Shown here piece after piece: positions 43,128 to 51,897 of a stretch of DNA of 64,000 nt. Each line of letters opens with the position of its first letter. Position 1 is the first letter of the stretch. The position numbers were made by a program, and so were the translations under genes. This DNA comes from Liminaster sp017519885 (GTDB lineage Bacteria; Bacteroidota; Bacteroidia; Bacteroidales; UBA3663). The notes beneath the pieces are model-generated. The model worked only from the letters and a program-made list of their open reading frames with translations, was not told the DNA's origin and ran no database searches. The stretch is from positions 1 to 64,000 of the forward strand of contig JAFWRO010000051.1 of assembly GCA_017519885.1 (NCBI GenBank), written 5' to 3'.

Positions 43128-43176
43128 CCCAAACATTTCGTGATAAAAAAACCCATAACTCAAAACCCATAACTAC

Positions 43177-44430
43177 ATGGAAAGAACCTGGCGTTGGTTT
43201 GGCAAGAAGGACAAGATCACCCTTGCCATGCTCAGACAAATCGGAGTCGAGGGCATCGTCACAGCATTGCACGACGTGCCGCTCGGCCAAGTATGGACAC
43301 GTGAGAAGATTCACGACCTCAAGAGCTTTATCGAAAGCTATGGCATGCGCTGGAGCGTCGTCGAGTCACTCCCTGTTGTCGAAACCATCAAGTACGGCGG
43401 TCCCGACCGCGACTATCAGATCGAAGTCTATAAGGAGAGCCTCCGCAACCTCGGCCTCGAAGGCATCAAGACCATTTGTTACAATTTTATGCCTGTGCTC
43501 GACTGGGCACGCACCGACCTGCTGCACGACAATCCCAACGGATCCACCAACCTCTACTTCAACTACGCAGAGTTTGCCTACTTCGACATCTACATTCTCA
43601 AGCGCGAAGGTGCACGCGAGGAGTGGGCACAGTTCAAGTTCCCCGAGGGCGTAGGCGAAGGACGCAACGTGCTCGCCGAATGCGACGAACTGGCCAAGAC
43701 GATGACTCCCGAAAAGGACCACAAGCTCGTCGAGAACATCGTCATCAAGACGCAGGGCTTCGTCAGCGGCAACTTCAGCGAGAACGACGACGCTCCCGTG
43801 CAGAAGTTCCGCGAGTTCCTCGACCTCTACAAGGGCATCGACAAGGCACAGCTCCGTGCCAACATGAAGTACTGGCTCGAGGCCATTATGCCCACCTGTG
43901 AGGAGTTCGATATCAACATGTGCGTACACCCCGACGATCCACCCATCGAGATCCTTGGTCTGCCGCGCATCATCCGCACCGAAGAGGATATCCGCTGGTT
44001 CCTCGATGCTGTGCCCAACAAGCACAACGGCCTCACCTTCTGCGCCGGTTCACTGTCGGCCGGTGCATACAACGACGTTGTCGATCTTGCCAAGAAGTTC
44101 GCTTCGCGTACCCACTTCGTACACCTCCGCAGCTGCCACATCTTCCCCAATGGTGACTTCACCGAGGCCAGCCACTTGGGCGGTCGTGCCAACCTCATCG
44201 AGCTTGCCCGCATCTTCGAGAAGGAGAACCCCGGTCTCCCGATGCGTGTCGATCATGGCATGACGTTCACCGATCAGCCTGGCGGCATCTTCGATGAGTC
44301 GAGCCATGGCCACAATGCCGGCTACACCCTCCTCGGCCGCATGTTCGCCCTCGGTCAGGTCGAAGGCATCCTCGCCACCGTCGATCGTGAGCTCGGCATC
44401 CCCTACAAGCAGCCCGGCTTCTTCGATTGA
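43177..44430 (+). CDS. uxuA: Mannonate dehydratase
   Basis: A 417-residue UxuA. It dehydrates D-mannonate to 2-keto-3-deoxygluconate in the glucuronate branch of uronate catabolism. The family N-terminus MERTWRWFGKKDKITLAMLR is clear, as are CVHPDDPP (about 249-256) and RSCHIFPNGDFTEASH for metal and substrate binding, and FTDQPGG near the end. It stands alone under a promoter with a palindromic operator. GH67 alpha-glucuronidase, 1 kb away on the other strand, would supply glucuronic acid, so the two fit one pathway. Confidence 0.97.
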   Translation: MERTWRWFGKKDKITLAMLRQIGVEGIVTALHDVPLGQVWTREKIHDLKSFIESYGMRWSVVESLPVVETIKYGGPDRDYQIEVYKESLRNLGLEGIKTICYNFMPVLDWARTDLLHDNPNGSTNLYFNYAEFAYFDIYILKREGAREEWAQFKFPEGVGEGRNVLAECDELAKTMTPEKDHKLVENIVIKTQGFVSGNFSENDDAPVQKFREFLDLYKGIDKAQLRANMKYWLEAIMPTCEEFDINMCVHPDDPPIEILGLPRIIRTEEDIRWFLDAVPNKHNGLTFCAGSLSAGAYNDVVDLAKKFASRTHFVHLRSCHIFPNGDFTEASHLGGRANLIELARIFEKENPGLPMRVDHGMTFTDQPGGIFDESSHGHNAGYTLLGRMFALGQVEGILATVDRELGIPYKQPGFFD

Positions 44431-44452
44431 TTCCATCCGACTTTAGATTAAA

Positions 44453-44593
44453 AGTCACACAGATTCCACGGATTTGCACAGATTATCAGACATCTCGTGG
44501 TCGCTTCTATTCACCTTTCTTTTATATCTTTTTGTAAAATTTTGAGCATAGCGGCCGAACTAATAATCTGTACTCCGTGGAATCTTTGTGACT
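44453..44593. repeat. Large imperfect inverted repeat downstream of uxuA
   Basis: Arm 44453-44472 (AGTCACACAGATTCCACGGA) matches the inverse of 44574-44593 in 19 of 20 positions, and the inner segments GCACAGATTAT (44476-44486) and ATAATCTGTAC (44563-44573) also pair with one mismatch. The loop of about 76 bp contains TTTTGAGCATAGCGGCC, similar to TTTTGAGCGAAGCGACC at 197-213. It could be a terminator or a small non-autonomous mobile element. Confidence 0.7.
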
Positions 44594-44711
44594 AATCGAC
44601 CATATGGCACATTAATAATCTCCCATTTTATGCAATGAGCATCCTGACGCGCGAGATAATGCTCTATGACGTGGAAGAAAGAATATTTGCAATGGGGACT
44701 GGATTAGCGAA

Positions 44712-45217
44712 AACCGAAATGGAGCGTCTAAGTTCGTAGACGTACAATATTACACAAGAAATGGAGTGTCTAAGTTCGCAGACGTACAATATTCCACAAG
44801 AAATGGAGTGTCTAAGTTCGCAGACGTACAATATTCCACAAGAAATGGAGCGCCTAAGTTCGCAGACGTACAATATTCTACAAGAAATGGAGCGTCTAGG
44901 TTCGCAGACGTACAATATTCTACAAGAAATGGAGCGTCTAAGTTCGTAGACGTACAATGTTCTACAAGAAATAGAGCGTCTAAGTTCGTAGACGTACAAT
45001 ATTCTACAAGAAATGGAGCGTCTAAGTTCGTAGACGTACAATATTCTACAAGAAATGGAGCGTCTAAGTTCGCAGACGTACAATATTCCACAAGAAATGG
45101 AGTGTCTAAGTTCGCAGAAGTACAATAATCTACAAGAAATGGAGTGTCTAAGTTCGCAGAAGTACAATATTCCATAGCAAATGGAGCGCCTACATTCGTA
45201 GATGCTCCATTTCGGTT
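44712..45217. repeat. Tandem array of eleven 42-bp units with 14-bp terminal inverted repeats
   Basis: Units begin with GAAATGGAG at 44716, 44758, 44800, 44842, 44884, 44926, 44968, 45010, 45052, 45094 and 45136, exactly 42 bp apart, with a twelfth partial unit at 45178. Each unit contains a stem CGTCTA-AGTTCG-TAGACG or a slight variant. The array is bounded by AACCGAAATGGAGC (44712-44725) and its exact inverse GCTCCATTTCGGTT (45204-45217), and the last unit is itself a palindrome (45179-45212). Because 42 is a multiple of 3, frames stay open on both strands, but their products are pure repeats. There is no variable spacer, so it is not CRISPR. Confidence 0.92.
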
Positions 45218-45426
45218 CGAGATAGTCGATCCTTCCCGTCCGTTCCGTTTCTATCGATGCTATTATCACTAAAGGCCCAGCACACACGATGCCGTGCCTT
45301 CAGTTTTAGAGAATAGAGCGAGAATGGGACTGAGGTTCTATGTTTCGATAGGAAATTGGTCAAGTTATTTTAGGTTAAGACTCAAAGTATACAAAGTAAT
45401 CGGAGTACTCCGAGAAATTGCAGCGC

Positions 45427-47559
45427 TTAGCGCACTGAGTCGAGCAGCTCTTGCGACGGACACTCGTAGTTGGTGATGCCGAGCTTGATGGCACGCAGCT
45501 TGTCGAGGTCGTGGACGGCAGGCTCCACATCGTCGGGGAAGGGCAAAGTGGAGAAGGTCTGGAAGTAGAGCAGGCAGCCATCCTTCCACCATTGGGCATC
45601 GCGCGTCTGGATGCGGAGTCGGCGCTGGATGTCGGCAAACGTGTCGGCATCAATCAGACCCTGGCAGCGCTCCCAATCGCGCTGCATGGCGCGAGCTTCG
45701 TCGAGGCCTTGCTGATAGTGGTGGCAAAGGGCATTCCACAGGCTTTCGCGCATCACCTTGGAGCCGCATCGATGCTGGATGGTCTTGCCCCAGGGCACAT
45801 GATGGAACCAGAGCAGCAGATCGTAAGGACATGTCTCGGGGTCGTCGAGCACCTTTGCATAATCGGCAGGATACTGGCCCGTGGCATTCGAACCCGTCGA
45901 GGAACGATTGAAGCCCAGACCCTCGCGGTCGGCCTTGGCATAATAGCTAGGCATCCAGTCGGGACGCGCACCCGGGATGTCGCAATAGGGCTCGGGACCA
46001 TAGTGGTGACCCCACGCGAACTGATGATGCAGGCCGAGCGGCATCATGTAATCGACGATGGCCTCACGACTGCGCAACATCAGGCTCCTGACGCTGGCAA
46101 GCGCCTTGGTGGCAGCTGCATCGTTGCGACCCGGGAAGAGCGTGAGGCGTGCCCACTCGTCGGCAATCTGACAAGCCGGCAGCTCGTCGTTCCAAGCCAG
46201 GCGGCCGAAAGCATACCAGTTGCTCTGCGCCATGACGTTGCCGCACCACGAGGGGCTGTTGCCGACATTCGAGACGGCGCTGATGGCGGTGAGCGCACGG
46301 GCAGGACTCAAGGCATTGTTGATGGGACAACGGGCGATGTCCTTGACCTGCTGAAGGAACTCGGTCCACATGGGGGCCAGGTAGGCGATGTGATTGCTGT
46401 GGCCAAGATACTCCTGCGTGATCTGCCATTCGGCCATCTCGCGCGTCTGCGGCATGGCACCGAAGAGGGCGCTATAGGCTTCGCGAGGCTGGAAGTCGAT
46501 GGGGCCGTTCTTGATCTGGATAATCACGTTGTCGAGGAACTGCCCGTCGAGCGGCTGGAACTCGAGATAGGCCTGCTTGGCACGGTCAGGATCGGAAGGA
46601 CTATAGACGAAGGCACGCCACATGACGATGCCCTTGAAGGGTTTCAACGCCTTGGCCAGCATATTGGCACCCTCGGCATGGGTTCGTCCGAAGTCATTCG
46701 GGCCAGGCTGACCCTCGGAGTTGGCCTTCACGAGGAAGCCTCCGAAGTCGGGAATGAGCTTGTAGATCTCCTTCACCTTGGCTGTCCACCACTTCTGTAC
46801 ATTCTTGTCGAGAGGATCGGCAGTTTCGAGGCCGCCGATGACCATGGGCGAGGCGAAATTAATGGCGAGATAGGTGCGGATGCCGTAGGGACGCATGATG
46901 TCGGCCATCTTGCGGACCTCCTGCAGATATTCGGCGGTGAGCACCTTGGGCGAGGCGTTGACGTTGTCGGGCACGTAGGCATTGATGCCGATGGAGGCAT
47001 TGGCACGTGCATAGTCGCGCAGACGATCGACCGAAGGAATCTCGGGTGCATCCTTGGGATGGAGCAGGTCCTCCTCGTTGACCTCGCCATCGGCATTTCG
47101 CCGCATCTGGTCGGCACTGTTGCGCCAGAAGATGGAACGACCGGCATAGCCGCGCTCGATGGTGCCGTTGAGGTTGTCCCAATGGTTGAGGATGCGGATG
47201 TTGTAGGAAGGTTGTTCGACGAGAGCAGTGTCACGGACGTTGGCACCCGTCTGCTGCATGCGGATGAGGTGGTAGGCTCCATAGAGCAGGCCTACTTCGG
47301 ATGCCGACTGGATAACAGGAGTTCCCGCCTGGATGGTGATGCTGAACGAACCGTCGGGCAACGCCTTCATGGACTTGTTGAGCTTCAGGACAGGTGCTGC
47401 GCCCTTCCAACTCTGATTAAGCTCGGCGTTGGCAATTTCGAGGGTGGAGGTTGCCGAGGGCGCCGAGCCCTGCAACCACAGTTGCGAACCGTCGTGGGCA
47501 GACACTACGCTGAACAGAAACAGCGAGAGGGATGCGAGAATGGCAAAGTGCTTCTTCAT
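45427..47559 (-). CDS. Alpha-glucuronidase, GH67, exported
   Basis: A 710-residue GH67 enzyme with signal peptide (1-21). It removes (4-O-methyl-)glucuronic acid from the non-reducing end of xylo-oligosaccharides, with inversion. The acid is most likely Glu282 in VKANSEGQPGP; the paired bases are Asp355 (NGPIDFQPRE) and Glu383 (QITQEYLG), spaced exactly 28 residues as in the family. Length and domain order are typical. It has its own promoter (47604-47634). The 42-bp array and a short TCGGAGTACTCCGA element lie just beyond its 3' end. Confidence 0.95.
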   Translation of the reverse strand: MKKHFAILASLSLFLFSVVSAHDGSQLWLQGSAPSATSTLEIANAELNQSWKGAAPVLKLNKSMKALPDGSFSITIQAGTPVIQSASEVGLLYGAYHLIRMQQTGANVRDTALVEQPSYNIRILNHWDNLNGTIERGYAGRSIFWRNSADQMRRNADGEVNEEDLLHPKDAPEIPSVDRLRDYARANASIGINAYVPDNVNASPKVLTAEYLQEVRKMADIMRPYGIRTYLAINFASPMVIGGLETADPLDKNVQKWWTAKVKEIYKLIPDFGGFLVKANSEGQPGPNDFGRTHAEGANMLAKALKPFKGIVMWRAFVYSPSDPDRAKQAYLEFQPLDGQFLDNVIIQIKNGPIDFQPREAYSALFGAMPQTREMAEWQITQEYLGHSNHIAYLAPMWTEFLQQVKDIARCPINNALSPARALTAISAVSNVGNSPSWCGNVMAQSNWYAFGRLAWNDELPACQIADEWARLTLFPGRNDAAATKALASVRSLMLRSREAIVDYMMPLGLHHQFAWGHHYGPEPYCDIPGARPDWMPSYYAKADREGLGFNRSSTGSNATGQYPADYAKVLDDPETCPYDLLLWFHHVPWGKTIQHRCGSKVMRESLWNALCHHYQQGLDEARAMQRDWERCQGLIDADTFADIQRRLRIQTRDAQWWKDGCLLYFQTFSTLPFPDDVEPAVHDLDKLRAIKLGITNYECPSQELLDSVR

Positions 47560-47603
47560 GTCAAATATTGTTTAGGTAATTATGATAGCAGATAAATGTG
47601 CTG

Positions 47604-47634
47604 CAAAGATAAGGATTATTTGACGAAAAAACAA
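47604..47634 (-). promoter_or_regulatory. Promoter of the GH67 gene
   Basis: Minus strand TATCTTTG (47611-47604) with TTG (47634-47632) 20 bp upstream. The start codon is 44 bp downstream. Confidence 0.75.
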
Positions 47635-47691
47635 GAATCGGCGGTTCAAAAATGCGTATTCGCATATTTTTTGTACAGATTCGACCAAAAA

Positions 47692-49176
47692 CTAAGGTTT
47701 GACCATTTCGGTGGGGATTCGATCACCACTCTTCAGCGCGTGGATTTGCGCCTGGGCATCGTTGCCCACGGGCCGAATGGTAAAGTCGGGCGTGTTGTAG
47801 GAGTAGAGCGATTGGGTGTAGAAATTCCTTGGGTCGCGCTGGGGCAAGAGGAAGGGCTTGGTGGCCTGCCCGTCAGGACCGATGGACGACAGATAAATGC
47901 GGGAGTAGCGTCCGTCGTCGCGCCGACTGGTGAAGAGGAACCATCCCCCATCGCTGCTCCAGTTGTGGAAGCTGTCGGCACGACTGCTGTTGACGATGTC
48001 GAGCGGAAGGCGTTCGCCCGTCTGAAGGTCGAGGAGCCACAGGTCGCTTTCGGGATGCCAGATGGTGAAATAGCCATAGTCGGCGAGGGTGTACATCAGG
48101 TATCGTCCATCGTAGGAAGGTCGTGGCCAGCTTATGCTCCTGCCTTCGGCAGCAGCATTGATGAGCGTATCGACCTGCTGGCCGATATGACCAGTAGTGG
48201 GATCAAAGCTCACGCGGCAGAGGTTATAGCGTTCCTTGTCGTAGTCGGTAGGATAGATCTGACGGCGGGCAGTGACGAAATAGAGCCAGAGGCCATCGGG
48301 AGAGAAAGCGGGACAATTCTCGGCCCAGAGTGTTTTCATGATGAGGGTGTCGCCGATAATCTGATGCGTCTCTGTATCATAGACAAACACATCTGATTTC
48401 GTGTCATATACCTCCACCACATTTTCCTTTCGGGTGTGGAACATCTGCGAGGTCTTATTGGTCGAAAATGCGCAATAACGTCCGCCGGGATGCCAATATG
48501 GATATACCATAGCGCCGCCCAACATATCGTTGACGGCTTTCAGCAGTTCGTCCTTACCGCCTGTGTGCAGCAAAGTGGCTCCATGACCACCTCTGATATG
48601 CAGGACGTGCTGGTTGGGATTGGCACGATTGGGGGTATGACAGTTGATGCACATCCCCTCGTTGGAATGATTGTCGAGCAGGGTGGTTTCCTCGAACGTG
48701 CCAAGTTCGCGCTCGTAGATGCCCATCAGGCCGAACATCTCGTAGCCTGGCGCAATGCGGCGATAGGTGATTCCCCAATCGGGGAGATCGGTTTCGGCAA
48801 CGTGGATGCAGAAGTCACGATAGCGCTTCCATTGTCCATCCTGTCGGGCACAGACGGTCACATCAAGCTGCCCGCCTCGGTTCTGCTCCAGCAAGGCGTG
48901 CCACTGGTCGATGTCGAAGTCGGTGCATTCGCCCTTCGAATGGAGCGTGCCACCCTGGCTGCCAGTTACCACGACGTCGATGTCGGTTGCATTGTCATCG
49001 TCCATCGCGAAATTGAGCGGAGCTATACCTACGGGAATAGTTACATCAACATAGTCGGGATAGATGACGGGCAAGGCATCCACGAGGGCGGCATCCTGCG
49101 GGCTGGAAGAACAAGCCGATAAAAAAGCAACGATCAGCAACAGGTTAAAGGAAAAAATCGTCTTTGAGCTTTTCAT
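47692..49176 (-). CDS. TolB-like propeller lipoprotein with a heme-c motif
   Basis: A 494-residue lipoprotein; start chosen at 49176 for the signal ending LSAC (Cys22). Residues 175-181 read MCINCHT, a CxxCH c-type heme attachment site. From about residue 200 the chain has PD40/TolB-like propeller strands: GGRYCAFSTN, CPAFSPDGLWLYFVT, RPSYDGRYLMYTL, NWSSDGGWFLFTS. A single heme beside a propeller suggests an extracytoplasmic redox or sensing role, but no electron partner is visible. It overlaps the TPR-like gene by 32 bp, so the two are coupled. Confidence 0.78.
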   Translation of the reverse strand: MKSSKTIFSFNLLLIVAFLSACSSSPQDAALVDALPVIYPDYVDVTIPVGIAPLNFAMDDDNATDIDVVVTGSQGGTLHSKGECTDFDIDQWHALLEQNRGGQLDVTVCARQDGQWKRYRDFCIHVAETDLPDWGITYRRIAPGYEMFGLMGIYERELGTFEETTLLDNHSNEGMCINCHTPNRANPNQHVLHIRGGHGATLLHTGGKDELLKAVNDMLGGAMVYPYWHPGGRYCAFSTNKTSQMFHTRKENVVEVYDTKSDVFVYDTETHQIIGDTLIMKTLWAENCPAFSPDGLWLYFVTARRQIYPTDYDKERYNLCRVSFDPTTGHIGQQVDTLINAAAEGRSISWPRPSYDGRYLMYTLADYGYFTIWHPESDLWLLDLQTGERLPLDIVNSSRADSFHNWSSDGGWFLFTSRRDDGRYSRIYLSSIGPDGQATKPFLLPQRDPRNFYTQSLYSYNTPDFTIRPVGNDAQAQIHALKSGDRIPTEMVKP

Positions 49177-49777
49177 GGATTTCGCGGATTTTTTTATAGG
49201 ATGGGTAATTGACAATCAGCTCGGGATGTTCGACCAAAGGTCTCAGCTTTTTGGTCCAAGGAAGGCAATCGCTGTGCTGCTCGCCTATGAGCAGGTATTT
49301 CCTGGCGAGCTCGTATTCGCCGGTGATGATGGCAACTTCGGTCAAACGTTTCAAGGCGCGGCTGTTGGGCTTCTCGCTGCGCATGGCTACCATGGCATCG
49401 AAAGCTGCACGACGCGCCATATTGACCATACCAAGCCGCAAGTAGATGTCACTCATCATCAGCGCGGAAGTCTCGCTGCCCAACACGCCATGGGAATCGG
49501 CAAGACACATGTCAAGTTCCTCGCGGCTGCATTGGCCCAGGTACCACGACGCAAGGCGCACCGCATTGCGACAGGCAGAAGACTTTGTAGGCTGTTTCTT
49601 GTTCATCTCTACAATGTCTGCCCACTTCCCTTTCTGCAAAAGCAGGTCGTAGGCCTGCTCTTCGGGCGTACCGCCTACCAATTCGGGAGTGCGCTGGCAT
49701 CCGCAGAACATAAATCCGACAAGGACAAGCACACCGCACAGCGCATATCTGAAAGCAAGAAGTCGTTCGATCGTCAT
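49145..49777 (-). CDS. Small TPR-like lipoprotein
   Basis: A 210-residue lipoprotein with lipobox MFCGC (Cys27). The start at 49777 is chosen because an earlier ATG (49855) lies next to the terminator of the SusD unit. Residues about 35-190 are helical pairs with TPR spacing, such as EEQAYDLLLQKGKWADIVEM and MMSDIYLRLGMVNMARRAAF. It resembles the C-terminal half of DUF6057 proteins that lie beside TolB-like lipoproteins in Bacteroidetes; here the N-terminal membrane part is missing. It may scaffold the heme-motif propeller encoded downstream. Function is inferred from context. Confidence 0.7.
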   Translation of the reverse strand: MTIERLLAFRYALCGVLVLVGFMFCGCQRTPELVGGTPEEQAYDLLLQKGKWADIVEMNKKQPTKSSACRNAVRLASWYLGQCSREELDMCLADSHGVLGSETSALMMSDIYLRLGMVNMARRAAFDAMVAMRSEKPNSRALKRLTEVAIITGEYELARKYLLIGEQHSDCLPWTKKLRPLVEHPELIVNYPSYKKIREIHEKLKDDFFL

Positions 49778-49824
49778 AGCGTCGTGAATCTGGTTTTGAA
49801 TGACGTGTTTTTTTTTCGAATAAA

Positions 49825-49852
49825 GAGTGCTGCATCTTCTGACGCAGCACTC
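49825..49852 (-). terminator. Terminator of the SusCD transcript
   Basis: GAGTGCTGC (49825-49833) and GCAGCACTC (49844-49852) form a 9-bp stem with a 10-nt loop. On the minus strand the stem is followed by TTTATT. It lies 54 bp past the SusD stop. Confidence 0.8.
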
Positions 49853-49905
49853 CATGTAATCAGATCATGTGAGTAGGGTCATCATCGAATTACCTACCGA
49901 CATCA

Positions 49906-51849
49906 TTATTTGCTACCCCTGTATGCCTCGTTCTGCTCGCAGAGGGTGTTCTTGGTGATCTCATCCTCAGGAATAGGCATATCCATCTTCAGGTCGTTGT
50001 AGTCGTAGTCGCGATTGGTCCAAGGCACATCCTTGAGGTCTTCCACGTTGCGCTTTGGATAGTTGGTGGTGACATGGTCGGCCATGAAGCCGGACTTCTG
50101 CATATCGGGACGCAGACACCACTCGCAGTTGAACTCGCGACGACGCTCGGTGTTGACAGCCACCTTCCATACGGGAGACTGGAAGCCCTTCTGGGCAGCA
50201 TACTGGGTGTAATAGTCCTTGGCAGGCGTTACGACAGCGCCATCGCTGCCGAATGGGATAGGATACTCGGCACGGTTAACATAGAAGACACCACCATTGG
50301 CATCAGAGCCATCCTCGCGACCAGTCCAGCCGGCGAACGAGTTGTAGTAAGGCATGTACTTGTCGGTGAGTTCCTTCTCGTGGCCATCCTCCAACTTGCC
50401 GAATGCACGGTTGCGGAGCTCGTCGAGCTGTCGCCAGCCCTCAGCCTCGTTGCCATTGCGGAAGCAGCACTCGGCATAGTCGAGCATTACGTTAGGAAGA
50501 CGCTTCCAGTAGATAGGAGTCGGGCTCCAGTGGCCGTCGCCCCAAGACTTGTAGTCGGCCGATGCGGTACGCCACATCTTCGAGCTCCAGATGGCAGGTG
50601 CCCACTCGCCGTTGTTGAAGTGGAACTGCTTGGTGGCAGTAGAAGCCAGACCCTTGCCAAGGACTTCCTGCAGATAAGGATTCACGCCGTAGATATATTT
50701 GTCGAACTTGCCCAGCCAGCCGGCATACTGAGGATCGTAGGCGGGATTCTCGGGATCGATCTGAGGAACAGCGCCTGTGTAGCAGGAACCTGAGCGACGC
50801 TTGTCACCGGTCTCGTAGCAGGAGTACCATTCCCAAGAGAGGTAGAGCGAACCCCAACCACCATTCTCAGGACATGCGGTGTACCACTTCAGCATCAGCT
50901 TGGAGGTGAGGTTGTCCCACTTGCCCCAGTTGGTGCCTTCGTCGAGCTGCTCCACCCAGATGGCCTCGGGGCCCCATGCTGAAGCGGGATCCCACAGCGT
51001 GGTGAACGACTCGTTGAGCTTGTAGGTGTGGCTGTCGAGAATCTGCTTGAAGCAGTCGGCTGCCAGCTTGTAGCACTCGTCAGGAGTTGTTGGAGCTACA
51101 CCTGTACCCGTGACACCATTGGAGCCTTCGGGCGACAGACGATAGGCCTTCCACATATAGGCATCGCCCAGATAAGCCAGGGCCATACCCTTGGTAGCAC
51201 GGCCATATTCGCCGTCCCAAGGTGCCCATTCGAGAAGTTCTGCAGCAGCCTTGAAATCCTCGATGATGAAGTCCCACATCTCGGCATAGCTCTCAGCCTT
51301 GGCCTTCAATGGGGTGTTGGCACCATTCTCGCCAGTGGCCAGCATGGGCACACGGCCGAAAGTGGTGGCGAGCCAGTGGTAGAAGAAGCCACGCAGGGCA
51401 CGACCCTCGCCCTCAAGATACTTCAGGGATTTTTCGCCACCGACGTTCTCGGCAGGATATTCCTGCAGCTTGTCAAGGAAGTCGTTGGCGCGGCAGATGC
51501 CGGCATATACATGCTTCCAACCGGCGAGCAACTCACTGGAGTTGGAGTTCCATGCCTGGACGTTCCAGTCCTTATCCCAACCGGTAGCCTGGGTATCGAT
51601 GGTCGGGTGGCAACCGGTGAAGAGGTTTGGCTTGAAGCCCCAGTCGCCATCATAGCTGTCGTCGGGATAAACGAGGTCATAGACACCGTTGAGGGCTCGC
51701 TTGGCATTATCCTTGCTCTCATAGGATGCAGCCTCATCGACTACATCGTAAGCCGTTACATTCAGGAATTCCTCGTTGTCACAGGATGTCAGGCCCAAAC
51801 CCATCATGCTGCACAGAGCTGATCCTAAAATAAAATATTTTGTCTTCAT
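49906..51849 (-). CDS. SusD-like glycan-binding lipoprotein
   Basis: A 647-residue RagB/SusD-family lipoprotein (lipobox LTSC, Cys23). The N-terminal part contains helical TPR-like segments, ALNGVYDLVYPDDS and AGWKHVYAGICRANDFLDKL; the C-terminal region has the usual LPNVMLDYAECCFRNGNEAEGW and NTERRREFNCEWCLRPDM. It sits on the outer membrane over SusC and captures oligosaccharides. It follows the SusC gene by 48 bp. No glycoside hydrolase is in the same transcript; the neighbouring xylan-type enzymes suggest a xylan-derived ligand, but this is inference. Confidence 0.94.
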   Translation of the reverse strand: MKTKYFILGSALCSMMGLGLTSCDNEEFLNVTAYDVVDEAASYESKDNAKRALNGVYDLVYPDDSYDGDWGFKPNLFTGCHPTIDTQATGWDKDWNVQAWNSNSSELLAGWKHVYAGICRANDFLDKLQEYPAENVGGEKSLKYLEGEGRALRGFFYHWLATTFGRVPMLATGENGANTPLKAKAESYAEMWDFIIEDFKAAAELLEWAPWDGEYGRATKGMALAYLGDAYMWKAYRLSPEGSNGVTGTGVAPTTPDECYKLAADCFKQILDSHTYKLNESFTTLWDPASAWGPEAIWVEQLDEGTNWGKWDNLTSKLMLKWYTACPENGGWGSLYLSWEWYSCYETGDKRRSGSCYTGAVPQIDPENPAYDPQYAGWLGKFDKYIYGVNPYLQEVLGKGLASTATKQFHFNNGEWAPAIWSSKMWRTASADYKSWGDGHWSPTPIYWKRLPNVMLDYAECCFRNGNEAEGWRQLDELRNRAFGKLEDGHEKELTDKYMPYYNSFAGWTGREDGSDANGGVFYVNRAEYPIPFGSDGAVVTPAKDYYTQYAAQKGFQSPVWKVAVNTERRREFNCEWCLRPDMQKSGFMADHVTTNYPKRNVEDLKDVPWTNRDYDYNDLKMDMPIPEDEITKNTLCEQNEAYRGSK

Positions 51850-51897
51850 AACTTTTATTTCTTTCAAATTCGTTTTATGCTCTATGTACTAATATCA

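Noticed and set aside
44712..45217. CRISPR array
   Set aside because: Units are contiguous with no unique spacers, and no cas gene is in the window. The same holds for 9616-10021, whose spacers are themselves repeated.
44664..45287. Open frames through the 42-bp array on both strands (14-residue repeat proteins)
   Set aside because: The period is a multiple of 3, so frames stay open automatically. Both strands are open, there is no start context or promoter, and no fold is suggested.
45451..47595. Very long frame antisense to the GH67 gene
   Set aside because: The GH67 reading has signal peptide and catalytic residues; the antisense frame is a by-product of codon bias, as are those opposite mfd (41319-42926), the TonB receptor (27500-28885) and SusC (53794-55260).
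49778..49855. Longer N-terminus for the TPR-like lipoprotein
   Set aside because: The extension starts just outside the SusD terminator stem and has no signal; the start at 49777 gives a proper lipobox.
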